Assembly (NCBI GenBank): GCA_044235645.1
Contig: JBIIHQ010000003.1
Span: forward strand, 257,262-321,261
Reading direction: 5' to 3'
From: OMIW01 sp044235645
GTDB lineage: Bacteria > Bdellovibrionota_C > UBA2361 > OMIW01
DNA: 64,000 nucleotides
Numbering within the stretch: the first letter of the stretch is position 1; each line of letters opens with the position of its first letter. Both the position numbers and the translations under genes were made by a program. This document shows, piece after piece, positions 44,444-54,073 of this stretch. The notes under the pieces were generated by a model, which searched no databases, was not told where the DNA came from, and saw only the letters and a list, made by a program, of their open reading frames with translations.

Positions 44444-45169
44444 TTATATTCTCCTCTGATCTTCACAACTGCTTTCAGCTCTGCGCTCAAAAAGCGCATA
44501 GTGGATCGGTAATCCCTTCGCTCGAAAAAGAAGCTCAAACTCAGTAGGGACACTCTCCTCACCCCACGGAGAGGCAAGAAGATCGGTGGTGACTCGTTGT
44601 TCTAAGAAACTCGGTTCGCTCCGCATGATGGCGACCGCGCTCGCAAAATAATCGGCGTGATCCGTCTTGTACGACAAGAATCCACCCGGCCGCAACAACC
44701 GCCCTAGTTCTGCGACAAACGGCGACTGGATCAAACGGTTCTTCAGCCAACGCCGCTTATCCCACGGGTCCGGAAAGTTAATATAAACAGCATCAAGCGA
44801 AGCTGCCGGAAACAGCATCTGAACATACCGCGCATCAGCGCGGAAGATAAAAACGTTCGACAACCCCTGCTGCATCGCCTTCTCGATAGTGCGATACGCC
44901 CGCTTGTAGCGAAGCTCCATACCGATGTGCAGGGTATCCCTGTCGCGCTCCGCAAGCGTTATCAGATGGCGTCCCGAGCCCGACCCCAGCTCACACACCA
45001 CCCGCTGCCACTGCCCCAAAAGCGCCCGAACTCCCTCAACCTCCCCATCGGATGGGCGACCCGCTGTATTGACCACAATATCTTGCGAGACGGTCTCCAC
45101 GAGAGAACGGTACGGATTGACCCGATCAATCTCAACATCGTCAGGGTTTTGGGGCGAGAGGGATTTCAT
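44444..45169 (-). CDS. trmB: tRNA (guanine-N7-)-methyltransferase TrmB
   Basis: A 241-residue SAM-dependent methyltransferase that makes m7G46 in tRNA. VVCELGSGSGRHLITLAERD is the SAM loop, LHIGMELRYKRAYRTIEKA is the family segment, and VYINFPDPWDKRRWLKNRLI with the invariant N-F-P-D-P-W-x-K-x-R-H motif is diagnostic (here R-R-W). FELLFRAKGLPIHYALFER ends the fold. The start at 45169 (MKSLSPQNPDD) is preferred to the longer frame, which adds 46 residues of basic sequence. Confidence 0.93.
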   Translation of the reverse strand: MKSLSPQNPDDVEIDRVNPYRSLVETVSQDIVVNTAGRPSDGEVEGVRALLGQWQRVVCELGSGSGRHLITLAERDRDTLHIGMELRYKRAYRTIEKAMQQGLSNVFIFRADARYVQMLFPAASLDAVYINFPDPWDKRRWLKNRLIQSPFVAELGRLLRPGGFLSYKTDHADYFASAVAIMRSEPSFLEQRVTTDLLASPWGEESVPTEFELLFRAKGLPIHYALFERRAESSCEDQRRI

Positions 45170-45323
45170 GCGGGACCGATGTGAACGCGAAAGGAGGAAA
45201 AAATAGACTCTGAAGGAAGATCGTACCGAGCCAAGACTCTGTTTGTCCAGCCCACCCCCTTGTTTTGACCGTGCCCAATCGCCACAATGAACCGATAATT
45301 GGCTCATTTCTCACCGAAACCGC

Positions 45324-46508
45324 ATGGCTCTTCCGACCTACCTTACATCCCTCACCGAGCTTATCACCCGCCCCTCCCTCATCGTCGCTGGAGCGATGTC
45401 GGGCACCAGCGTCGACTCAGTCGATGTGGGTATTTGTCGCATCTCGCAATCGGTCCTATCAGACGCAGCGAGCCCGGCATCACGCCCCACGGTCGAACTT
45501 CTCTCATTTTACCGACATGACTACCCTGCGACTCTCCGCGCTCGCGTGCTGAAAGGACGCGAGTTAAGTGTCGCCGATGTCGCTGAGCTCAATGTATTGA
45601 TCGGTCATCTCTTTGCCGAGGCGATTACTGAAGCATCACGGCAATGGGGTGGACAGCTCGACCTTATCGGCTCTCACGGACAAACGATCTACCATCACAG
45701 CGGCGTATCCGACACCCTTATGGCGACGCTCCAGGTCGGCTGTGGTGATATCATTGCGACAAAGTCGGGCGTTCTCACGATCTTCGATTTTCGCGCAAAA
45801 GATGTCGCTGTCGGCGGCGAGGGCGCGCCCCTCGTTCCTCACGCCGACGAGCAGCTTTTCGGCAACGATCAGTGTCGCGCAATCATAAACCTCGGCGGCA
45901 TCGCAAACATCACCATCCTTGGCCTCTGCGGAGGCGATGTCCTGGGATTTGACACCGGTCCCGCAAACGCTCCCCTCGACAGACTCGCGCGCAAAATCAC
46001 GCTCGGGGCCGCCGAACTCGATCTCGATGGCAGCCTCGCACGACAGGGGCAGATACAGCAGGAACTCCTCAACGAGCTGCTTGCCGATCCCTACCTGGCA
46101 CGCATCCCGCCCAAATCAACGGGCTCAGAGATGTACGGCGATGAATTTGTCGAATCAATTATTCGTCGCTTCGGCAGGGTCGATGTCGACCTTATCGCAA
46201 CGATGACCGAATTCGTCGCGATATCAGTCGCTGACGCGATCATTCGCTTCTCTCCTGAACCAGTACACGAAGCAATTATCTCAGGAGGTGGTGCAAATAA
46301 CAGATTCCTGATGGAAAGAATGCAACATCACCTCGGTACCATACCCCTCTCCCGCTCCGACGATCGCGGTATCCCCTCACATGCCCGAGAAGTGATCGCC
46401 TTTGCGCTGCTTGCGCATAATGCTTTGAGAGGGTTGCCGACATCAAAGCCGTCGGTGACGGGGGCCCATAAAACGGTACGGTTGGGGAGTTTTGCGTTTC
46501 CGGATTGA
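45324..46508 (+). CDS. anmK: anhydro-N-acetylmuramic acid kinase
   Basis: A 394-residue sugar kinase of the ASKHA fold that makes MurNAc-6-phosphate from 1,6-anhydroMurNAc during peptidoglycan recycling. VAGAMSGTSVDSVDVGICRI is the ATP-binding N-terminus, IGSHGQTIYHH is the family centre, and GFDTGPANAPLDRLAR and IISGGGANNRFLMERM are conserved. The N-terminus (MALPTYLTSLTELITRPS) is slightly long. GNAT gene follows by 63 bp. Recycling is consistent with the Amidase_3 gene in the window. Confidence 0.93.
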   Translation: MALPTYLTSLTELITRPSLIVAGAMSGTSVDSVDVGICRISQSVLSDAASPASRPTVELLSFYRHDYPATLRARVLKGRELSVADVAELNVLIGHLFAEAITEASRQWGGQLDLIGSHGQTIYHHSGVSDTLMATLQVGCGDIIATKSGVLTIFDFRAKDVAVGGEGAPLVPHADEQLFGNDQCRAIINLGGIANITILGLCGGDVLGFDTGPANAPLDRLARKITLGAAELDLDGSLARQGQIQQELLNELLADPYLARIPPKSTGSEMYGDEFVESIIRRFGRVDVDLIATMTEFVAISVADAIIRFSPEPVHEAIISGGGANNRFLMERMQHHLGTIPLSRSDDRGIPSHAREVIAFALLAHNALRGLPTSKPSVTGAHKTVRLGSFAFPD

Positions 46509-46571
46509 GGCGCAGTCAGCGATTATAATTAGCTTAAATTCGCACCCAGAAACACTGAGGTAAGAACTCTC

Positions 46572-47162
46572 GTGCGCCCTTCATCCTTTCTCTTAAAATC
46601 AGCCTGTTCATCCGATGCCGAGCAATGCGAGGAACTAACCCGGGCAGTTACGCTCTCTGATAAACCTCCTTTCGTTGAGCAGGGATTTCTCCTGAGCGCC
46701 ACATCCGCGGAGACATTTCGCGAGTACATTGCGACTAATTCGCTCTTTGTTGCTCGCGAAGGCAGCATCATCATCGGATTTATTCTTGCTTATCCGCGCG
46801 AAAGCCCTCACTTTACCGACATGCTCGCCCTTTTTCCGAAAATCTCCTGGACCGATCCCGCAATAGCTGAAAGGCCAAAATTGATATACGTCGACAAGAA
46901 AGCCGTCCACCCACGCTATCGACGAAGGGGCATTGCCACAGCAATGTATCAGTTTTTGTTCACAAAGTACTCCGATCATTGCTTCATCGGCGCGACCGTC
47001 GAGAAACCAATTCTTAACCTCCCCTCCCAACAATTCCGGATTCGCCACGGCTTTCGTCGCGTGGGGGAGTTTCGGGCCGATGAATTTCAGGGATTAAAGG
47101 GGTATCAAAGTGGAATATACGCACGGGATGGAGAGCGGGGCGAGATTAGAGGCCTATCTTGA
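46572..47162 (+). CDS. GNAT family N-acetyltransferase
   Basis: A 196-residue acetyltransferase-like protein. The acetyl-CoA pyrophosphate loop is VHPRYRRRGIATAMYQFLF (motif A, R-x-x-G-x-A), preceded by ESPHFTDMLALFPKISW and LIYVDKKA. Substrate is unknown. The start is GTG at 46572, with GAGG-like GAGGTAA upstream. It follows anmK with a short gap, so the two may be cotranscribed. Confidence 0.85.
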   Translation: MRPSSFLLKSACSSDAEQCEELTRAVTLSDKPPFVEQGFLLSATSAETFREYIATNSLFVAREGSIIIGFILAYPRESPHFTDMLALFPKISWTDPAIAERPKLIYVDKKAVHPRYRRRGIATAMYQFLFTKYSDHCFIGATVEKPILNLPSQQFRIRHGFRRVGEFRADEFQGLKGYQSGIYARDGERGEIRGLS

Positions 47163-47748
47163 CGATTATTTAATCATAAGAAAGACATCTTTCCCCTTTT
47201 CGCTGCAGGTACTCCCCTTACCCATCAACCGGCACCAACCAGTTACCCTCTCCTCCAACAACCCCTTCAACAAGCTCCCTCGCCCCGATGAGCATTACCC
47301 CCTCATACGCCTCCCATAGAACCGACACTGACTCCCGACATCGTGCTTGATAACAAAATATCTGAGTTACCCCTGACAACTCGAGTAACCGGCTCAAAAT
47401 TTCGTCGTGCCTGCCGATGACCAATCCCACAGTTTTTTATAGCTCACCGTGAATTCGACTACGCTCGCCCTCCCCTGCTCCCTCGCCGATTACGCTCTTT
47501 CAAAACCTTGGCAATACAACGTTCCTACACTCCCTCACTTCATATCTCCTCCCTGTTTCGAGGACATGCAATATGAATTAACAACCACTTTAAATTTTCT
47601 TGAGTGTTTTTCGTTTGAGGACATTATTTTTGAGTCGTATCGCTCTTTTAGTCTCCCGGAATTTCCCTTCTGCCCATTTCGCTCGTCTGTTATCATAAAG
47701 GAGCCGGAAACTAAGTTCGGATAACACGACCTGCTCATCCCTCTCACA
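47163..47748. other. 586-bp region with no confident gene
   Basis: GC content falls in 47570-47690. A near palindrome GATTATTTAATC lies just after the GNAT stop. A possible 70-codon frame on the minus strand is listed separately; nothing else is convincing. Confidence 0.4.
47218..47430 (-). CDS. possible small protein, 70 residues
   Basis: GTG-started frame reading GLVIGRHDEILSRLLELSG, then ... YEGVMLIGARELVEGVVGGEG. It has protein-like composition and a possible alternating helix pattern, but no recognised domain; the Shine-Dalgarno sequence (GGTGAG about 14 bases upstream) is weak. It may be spurious. Confidence 0.3.
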   Translation of the reverse strand: MGLVIGRHDEILSRLLELSGVTQIFCYQARCRESVSVLWEAYEGVMLIGARELVEGVVGGEGNWLVPVDG

Positions 47749-48363
47749 ATGGACCTCACCACTCTTATACCGTCCCTCCTCCTCGCAGCCGTCGGCCTCG
47801 CTCTTCTCTTTTGGCTCGGGAAGATTATCGTTCGTGCGCTGACGGGGGTCTTTTTAGGGGGATTATCGGTCCACTTGTGGTGGAATCTTCGCAGTAAGGG
47901 GGCACGACTTTCAGCTATTGATGCCCTCATCAATCAGGGACAGTTCTCCCATGCGCTTACTCTACTGGAGCAGAGTCTCATCCTCTCAACTGGCGCTCTG
48001 GATCCGCGAGGGATGGAGGCCATTGTAGCGCACCATCTGGGGGTGTTATCTCGATTTGGTACAATCGCTGATGCGCGGGATATTCAATCGGGCGTTTTAC
48101 CCATCTTGGAGGGTCTACTTGGTTCACGCCTGGAGCTGTGGCGAGCCGTGGCACAAGCTCGCCAGTCCGCCAACAAGGCTCGTTCAAAGATGGACGCGCA
48201 AGGTAATGAGCGACCCTGGGTTAATGACGAATTCCAGCGCCACCTTCGAGATTTGAATGACAGGCTCGTAGCAAACAAGCAAGCCGTTGAGCAGCAAATC
48301 AAAGAGCTTTCGCGGGAGCTGCTCACCGACAGTCAAACCCCCATTCACTACCCATTTCATTGA
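47749..48363 (+). CDS. membrane-anchored protein of unknown function
   Basis: A 204-residue protein. The N-terminus is one or two membrane segments (LIPSLLLAAVGLALLFWLGKI, VRALTGVFLGGLSVHLWW) followed by a soluble helical domain rich in Gln/Glu/Arg, for example FQRHLRDLNDRLVANKQAVEQQIKELSREL, that could be a coiled coil or TPR-like scaffold (ALINQGQFSHALTLLEQSL looks like one TPR helix pair). Function unknown. It is convergent with the gene at 48419. Confidence 0.7.
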   Translation: MDLTTLIPSLLLAAVGLALLFWLGKIIVRALTGVFLGGLSVHLWWNLRSKGARLSAIDALINQGQFSHALTLLEQSLILSTGALDPRGMEAIVAHHLGVLSRFGTIADARDIQSGVLPILEGLLGSRLELWRAVAQARQSANKARSKMDAQGNERPWVNDEFQRHLRDLNDRLVANKQAVEQQIKELSRELLTDSQTPIHYPFH

Positions 48364-48418
48364 TGATTTATTTCAGATCGCGCGGTGGGCTCTGTCTCAG
48401 AGTAACTCCTTAATCTCA

Positions 48419-49081
48419 TCAATGTATTCCCACCTCGCGACCCATCGCCTCTTGCCGATGTAAAGCCCCTCCGTCCCATATCAGCAGTTCAACTCCAGAT
48501 TCTCCCATTACCGGGAAAAACTCCCCAGGCTGCAATCGCACCACCGCGAGATGAACCTGAATGGCACATGGCTTCTGGCTATCACCCGCAGCCACCTGCA
48601 TTCGATGGCTCGGAAATATGAACGAACCTCCCATCATACGACGCCCCATGCGACCGCCCGTTGCCGCGAGTTCGCTGGAGCCAACCGCTGGAAGGCTACC
48701 CGTCCAAAAAAGAAGACATCCATCTGAGCGATCTCTTTCATCAGTGATCACCGGTGTTCCATCAGCGAGGAGCCGTACGGCAAATCGACCCTCCTCGAGT
48801 ATTTCATAACGTCGCAAGAGCTGGCCCAAGATACTCGGATGTCGAGCAATCACATCGCGTGACTCTTCATTACTGAGCAGCGCGTCACGGGCATCATCAA
48901 ACAATACTCCTTCGTAGAGAAGCTCTCCCTTGTTATCGCGGGCCACATACCATTCGTGAGCACACGGTGGTGAACCGTGAATCATAATCTCTCGGATGGT
49001 GGGGCCCCTCATAACTGATGGCAAACGAAACGCCCCGCGGTCACGAAACAACCAATTTTCACCGAAAGTAATGTGCTTCAT
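48419..49081 (-). CDS. conserved-looking protein of unknown function
   Basis: A 220-residue soluble protein. No domain is recognised. It starts MKHITFGENWLFRDRGAFRL, with GAGGTACGGAG just before the ATG, and has beta-rich blocks (HEWYVARDNKGELLYEGVLF, GRFAVRLLADGTPVITDE). It may be a sensor or enzyme domain. No transmembrane segment or signal peptide is seen. It diverges from aconitase. Confidence 0.65.
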   Translation of the reverse strand: MKHITFGENWLFRDRGAFRLPSVMRGPTIREIMIHGSPPCAHEWYVARDNKGELLYEGVLFDDARDALLSNEESRDVIARHPSILGQLLRRYEILEEGRFAVRLLADGTPVITDERDRSDGCLLFWTGSLPAVGSSELAATGGRMGRRMMGGSFIFPSHRMQVAAGDSQKPCAIQVHLAVVRLQPGEFFPVMGESGVELLIWDGGALHRQEAMGREVGIH

Positions 49082-49352
49082 CTCCGTACCTCTTTCTTAA
49101 CGACATCATCCTCACCCGCGTAACAACGCTCACACCCTGCCCTGAATACACTCAAACTTCAAGGGGTTAAAAGGACGGTTCCCGACCTTCCAAATCATCC
49201 ATAGCAAACCTCAACGCACCAAAGAAGAACCCCGTTTCTCCAAGCCCACATCTTGACGACGCATAGGTACGTAGTGTCACACTTACTCTCGCTCTTTTGC
49301 ATCTGGTGGTGCAGGCGCAGCCACCTTTTTGTCTCATCCGAGGAACCGCCCT

Positions 49353-52067
49353 ATGTCGTTCTCTAATACCGCCTTCGTTCGCCCTTTCGGAACTCCCTCA
49401 GTCACCACTCCGCGGCAGCTCTATTCCCTCCCTCTTCTTGAGCAACAAGGGTGGGGGGCTATTCGCCGATTGCCGGTATCTTTGCGGATAGTCCTCGAGT
49501 CGCTACTCCGTAACTGCGACGGCAAGCGGGTGTCAGAGGAGCATATTCGGGCTCTCTGCAGCTGGCAGCCTCAGGCTTCCCGCCAAGAGGAGATCCCGTT
49601 TGTGGTCGCCCGAGTGTTATTGCAGGATCTTACCGGTGTGCCGCTGGGAGTTGATCTTGCGGCGATGCGAAGCGCGGTTAAACAGCTTGGCGGGGACCCG
49701 ACGATGATAGAACCCCTCGTCCCCGTTGATCTCGTCGTCGATCACTCGGTCCAGGTTGATTTCTCGAGCCAGGCTGATGCCTATCTAAAAAATCTCTCAA
49801 TGGAGTTTGGGCGCAACCAGGAGCGGTATCAGTTCCTCAAATGGTGCATGGAATCTTTCAAAAGTTTTCGGGTTATTCCTCCTGGGATCGGGATCTGCCA
49901 TCAGGTCAATCTTGAATATCTCGGCCAAGGGGTTCTCACCAGTGGTGCGGTTGCCTATCCTGACACCCTCGTCGGTACCGATTCCCACACTACGATGATT
50001 AATGGACTCGGCACCGTTGGTTGGGGTGTGGGCGGCATAGAAGCCGAGGCCGCGATGCTCGGGCAGCCGGTGTATATCCTTACCCCCGATGTCGTCGGCG
50101 TGCATATTTCGGGACGGCTCCGCGAGGGGGTAACAGCCACCGATCTGGTGCTCCATGTAACCGAAATGCTCCGCAAGGCGAAGGTCGTTGGTAAATTCGT
50201 TGAGTTCCACGGGGAAGGAGCGCGCTCACTCTCGGTGCCTGACCGCGCAACAATTGCAAATATGGCCCCTGAGTACGGCGCAACGATGGGCTTCTTCCCC
50301 GTTGATGAACGGACCTGCGATTACCTCCTCTCGACGGGCCGCGATCCCGAGACTGTAGCGACGGTTCGTGCCTACTACGAGGCCCAAGAGATGTTCGGCA
50401 TTCCGTTGGCGGGTGAGTGCGATTATACAACGATTATCGAGCTCGATCTCAGCACGGTAAACCCGAGCGTCGCTGGTCCCAAGCGCCCTCAGGATCGCAT
50501 GGATCTGAGCGCCGTTGCTGCCCGTTTCCGTGAGGTGTTCCATCTTCCCGTTACTGAAAATGGATTTGGCAAATCGGAGCTGCAGCTCCGCGATAGGCAT
50601 ACAGTCGCCGAACCGTCTGCTCCCGATCAATCGCACACCCTTGGCCACGGCGATATTCTCATTGCCGCTATTACCTCGTGCACCAACACGTCAAACCCCA
50701 GCGTCATGCTCGCAGCAGGTCTCCTTGCAAAGAAGGCGGTGGAAAAGGGGCTCTCTCGCGCCCACTTTGTTAAAGCATCGCTCGCTCCCGGATCGCGTGT
50801 TGTCACCGAGTACCTTGAGAAAACAGGACTGCAGCCATATCTCGATGCGCTTGGATTTAATCTGGTCGGTTATGGGTGCACCACCTGCATCGGTAACTCC
50901 GGGCCCCTCGATCCTGCCGTTGAGTCCGTTGTGCAGAAGAACGATCTCGTTACCGCGAGCGTTCTCTCAGGTAACCGCAACTTTGAGGCGCGAGTCCATC
51001 AAAGTATCAAAGCAAACTTTCTCCTCAGCCCCCCTCTTGTCGTCGCATACGCTATCGCAGGATCAATCCTTACCGATCTGACTCATGAGCCCATCGGCAC
51101 TTCGTCATCAGGGACGCCGGTGTATCTACGTGATATCTGGCCATCCACCGACGAAGTAGAATCACTGATGCAATCAGCGATGGATCCCGCGACGTATCGG
51201 CGTCTCTATTCAGGCTTCGAGAACCAGAATCCCCTTTGGCAAGAGGTGCCGGCGCCGCGTGGCTCACTCTACGCGTGGGACACCGACTCAACCTACATTC
51301 AGGAGCCTCCGTACTTTGAGAACTTCTCGGGTGCTCCCGCAGCCGTCTCCGACGTTAAAGATGCACGCATCCTGCTCATGGTCGGCGATTCACTTACCAC
51401 CGATCACATTAGCCCCGCGGGTTCGATAAAACCCTCCTCGGCGGCGGGAACATTCCTGATCGGGCGCGGTGTTTCGCGCGATAACTTCAACAGCTACGGC
51501 GCTCGCCGCGGCAACCACGAGGTGATGGTTCGAGGCACCTTCGCGAACGTCCGGATCAAAAACAAAATTATCCCTGGTTCCGAGGGCCCCGTAACTCGTC
51601 ACCAACCATCAAAGGAGGAGCTCAGCATCTACGATGCGTCACTGAGATACCAGAGCGAAGGCACGCCACTGGTTGTTTTTGCGGGGAATGAATACGGCAC
51701 CGGAAGCTCGCGCGATTGGGCGGCAAAAGGCACCCGTCTTCTCGGGATAAAGGCGGTTATCGCCCAGAGCTTTGAGCGTATTCACCGAAGCAATCTCATC
51801 GGCATGGGCGTCCTGCCGTGTCAGTTTGTCAATGGCGAAAGCGCAGAATCGCTGGGCATCACGGGTGATGAAACGATTGCCCTGACCGGGATTTCCGACT
51901 CCGCGCTGGTACCACGCAAGGAGCTCACCCTCTCGATTAATCGGGCTGATGGCTCAAAGCTCGAGACGAAGGTACTGCTTCGGATCGATACGCCGATTGA
52001 AGTGGAATACTATCGCAACGGAGGCATCCTACCGTACGTACTGCGAGAGCTACTCGCGGCACGTTAA
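49353..52067 (+). CDS. acnA: aconitate hydratase A
   Basis: A 904-residue AcnA/IRP1-type aconitase that interconverts citrate and isocitrate. The [4Fe-4S] ligands are in ITSCTNTSNPSVM and VGYGCTTCIGNSG, and the C-terminal swivel domain has GVLPCQFVNGESAESLG and YGTGSSRDWAAKG. GDSLTTDHISPAGSI, SHTTMINGLGTVGWGVGGIEA and LGQPVYI are family signatures. The start is ATG 49353 (MSFSNTAFV), with GAGGA upstream; the longer frame adds eight residues. It forms an operon with the MBL-fold gene 21 bp later. Confidence 0.97.
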   Translation: MSFSNTAFVRPFGTPSVTTPRQLYSLPLLEQQGWGAIRRLPVSLRIVLESLLRNCDGKRVSEEHIRALCSWQPQASRQEEIPFVVARVLLQDLTGVPLGVDLAAMRSAVKQLGGDPTMIEPLVPVDLVVDHSVQVDFSSQADAYLKNLSMEFGRNQERYQFLKWCMESFKSFRVIPPGIGICHQVNLEYLGQGVLTSGAVAYPDTLVGTDSHTTMINGLGTVGWGVGGIEAEAAMLGQPVYILTPDVVGVHISGRLREGVTATDLVLHVTEMLRKAKVVGKFVEFHGEGARSLSVPDRATIANMAPEYGATMGFFPVDERTCDYLLSTGRDPETVATVRAYYEAQEMFGIPLAGECDYTTIIELDLSTVNPSVAGPKRPQDRMDLSAVAARFREVFHLPVTENGFGKSELQLRDRHTVAEPSAPDQSHTLGHGDILIAAITSCTNTSNPSVMLAAGLLAKKAVEKGLSRAHFVKASLAPGSRVVTEYLEKTGLQPYLDALGFNLVGYGCTTCIGNSGPLDPAVESVVQKNDLVTASVLSGNRNFEARVHQSIKANFLLSPPLVVAYAIAGSILTDLTHEPIGTSSSGTPVYLRDIWPSTDEVESLMQSAMDPATYRRLYSGFENQNPLWQEVPAPRGSLYAWDTDSTYIQEPPYFENFSGAPAAVSDVKDARILLMVGDSLTTDHISPAGSIKPSSAAGTFLIGRGVSRDNFNSYGARRGNHEVMVRGTFANVRIKNKIIPGSEGPVTRHQPSKEELSIYDASLRYQSEGTPLVVFAGNEYGTGSSRDWAAKGTRLLGIKAVIAQSFERIHRSNLIGMGVLPCQFVNGESAESLGITGDETIALTGISDSALVPRKELTLSINRADGSKLETKVLLRIDTPIEVEYYRNGGILPYVLRELLAAR

Positions 52068-52088
52068 TCAAACAAACGTGGCCGCTCC

Positions 52089-52970
52089 ATGCACCGCATT
52101 ATTTCAGCGCCTGAACAGATAGATCTCGCAATCCCCGCGCTCGCGGGGTTTACCGACTTTATCGGGTGCTGGTGCGGTCGGGTCGAAAGTGGCTTTTTTC
52201 TGGTCGATCCAGGGCCGGCAGCAACGATACCTACGGTACTCGAGTATCTCCACTACCGCAACGCATCAACGCTTGCCGCCATACTGCTCACCCACATCCA
52301 CGTTGACCACGCCGGTGGTGTCGGCCTCCTCATCGAAAATTTTCCTGATACCCCTATTGTCTGCCCGGCTCGCTCGATTCGTCACCTGATTGATCCAAGC
52401 CACCTCGCGACGGCATCACGCACCGTGCTTGGCACCCTTATGGACCATTACGGTGCAATCTTGCCTGTCCCCGCTGAGCGCATCATAGCTGCTGAGGAGA
52501 GCTCATGGGGAAGCATTCCCACTCCCGGGCACTCCCCCGATCATACCGCCTACCTCGTCGATGGCTACCTCTTCTGTGGCGAAGCGCTCGGAGTTATCTG
52601 CGCCCCCGCCTCGCTCATCTATCGCCGCCCCGCAACGCCACCGCGCTTTGAACCCACTCCCTACACCACGTCAATCGCCCGACTCGGAGAGGTAGCGGCC
52701 CACACCGCCTGTTTTGGACACTTCGGCTCTCTTCCACTCACTCCTCGCCTCTGCACCGAGAGCCTAGGCCAGATAACGCATTGGGTCGCCTCTATTCGGG
52801 ACAATCGAGAGAGTTCAGATCAAGAGCTCATCGCCCACCTTACTGCAACCGATCCACTCTTTGGACCGTGGAACGAATTACCCGAAACGATCCGCCAACG
52901 GGAGGAAATATTCATCGCAAATACTTTCGCAGGCATCCGGGATTATTTGGTACGCCACCAGGGCTTCTAA
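52089..52970 (+). CDS. MBL-fold metallo-hydrolase
   Basis: A 293-residue metallo-beta-lactamase-fold hydrolase. LLTHIHVDHAGGVGLL holds the H-x-H-x-D-H zinc motif, GHSPDHTAYLVDGYLFCGEAL carries the third His and bridging Asp/Glu, and HTACFGHFGSLPLTP looks like the last ligand. Substrate (thiol ester, lactone or sulfatase-like) cannot be told. It lies 21 bp after acnA and is probably cotranscribed. It ends 9 bp from the convergent membrane gene. Confidence 0.88.
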   Translation: MHRIISAPEQIDLAIPALAGFTDFIGCWCGRVESGFFLVDPGPAATIPTVLEYLHYRNASTLAAILLTHIHVDHAGGVGLLIENFPDTPIVCPARSIRHLIDPSHLATASRTVLGTLMDHYGAILPVPAERIIAAEESSWGSIPTPGHSPDHTAYLVDGYLFCGEALGVICAPASLIYRRPATPPRFEPTPYTTSIARLGEVAAHTACFGHFGSLPLTPRLCTESLGQITHWVASIRDNRESSDQELIAHLTATDPLFGPWNELPETIRQREEIFIANTFAGIRDYLVRHQGF

Positions 52971-52979
52971 TCGACCAGA

Positions 52980-53810
52980 TCACCCTCTGCTGTGTTGGCG
53001 TGCTGCGTGCTTGTCCGCACTCTCTCGGTCCACCACTATGGTGAGACTATGATAAGCCTTGGCCCAGCAAAGGTTGCACACAACTGAAAGAGGCTCAACA
53101 ATCGAGGCTGCAGCCTGTACGCAGTATCCCGCCGCATAGAGAAGAAACGGTATTCGCGCTGCCTCGGCGGCACTCTTTTCCTCATCACGCCCCGTAAGGG
53201 AGCGATACATTGCCACGACAAAAAGCACCCCCGCACCCCCCGCTCCTATTGCCGGGAGCACTGTTCCAATAGAAATCGCGGTTGAAACAACCGCCGCAAA
53301 ATCGGCGACTCCGTAGAGGAGGATAGACCGTCGATACCCCGCAGCGATCATCTTCGCTGAATCAGCTCTACCGGCGGAATCGGTAGCCGCAAGACTCTCC
53401 TCGCGATCCTTTACCCAGCCAATCTGGTACTCTCCGGTAGCCCACAGAAGAAGAGTGACCCCCGGGAGCAGCGCCGAGCCGGCCAGAGCCGGATCCGCCG
53501 CAAAAAGGGGAATCGTCAGCATTACAATTGCACTAACGAGATTAACGTGCCCAAGCCGCCAGAACGGCACCGCATAAGCCCCTCCTCGATAGGTTGCCTG
53601 AACCTGCCCACCGAAAACAAACACAGCAGCAACAAGCTGAAGAAGCCCCGCCCACACACCCCCGAGATGAAACCCTCCAAGCGAACCAGATTGATACGCG
53701 AAGAAACTGTTTCCGGCTGCGAACCACGCAGCTCCGCACGATGAGAGGTCAAAAAGATATTTCCGGGGACGAGAGACGAGATCCTGCAGGAGAGATATGT
53801 GCTGAGTCAT
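52980..53810 (-). CDS. polytopic membrane protein of unknown function
   Basis: A 276-residue protein with about six membrane segments, such as GGVWAGLLQLVAAVFVFGG, LGHVNLVSAIVMLTIPLFAAD, LLPGVTLLLWATGEYQIGW, LLYGVADFAAVVSTAISI and AGVLFVVAMY. No family recognised. Motifs AKAYHSLTIVVDRESADKH at the C-terminus are hydrophilic. The start ATG 53810 (MTQHISLL) is preferred to a TTG at 53882, though neither has a good Shine-Dalgarno sequence. Confidence 0.6.
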   Translation of the reverse strand: MTQHISLLQDLVSRPRKYLFDLSSCGAAWFAAGNSFFAYQSGSLGGFHLGGVWAGLLQLVAAVFVFGGQVQATYRGGAYAVPFWRLGHVNLVSAIVMLTIPLFAADPALAGSALLPGVTLLLWATGEYQIGWVKDREESLAATDSAGRADSAKMIAAGYRRSILLYGVADFAAVVSTAISIGTVLPAIGAGGAGVLFVVAMYRSLTGRDEEKSAAEAARIPFLLYAAGYCVQAAASIVEPLSVVCNLCWAKAYHSLTIVVDRESADKHAARQHSRG

Positions 53811-54073
53811 AAATTGGGAGGTAAAAAGTCGAGCTCTCGCAAGATTGAAGGGCTGTTCCTCGAAGTCGGGACCCGACGACAAACCCCTATTCTACCCGAT
53901 CGCCATTTGCGATCCTACGCTTTTAATTTCATTCAAGAATGTCAACCATACTTAATCGACCTTTTAAGCCATCTGAAACACCTATGTTACCCTCGCGAAC
54001 AAAGGGAGTATCAGATGTCTACCTGAAACCATGATCTCAAAGAGGTCGGGCTCCGCCAGTATTTAAAGTCTCC

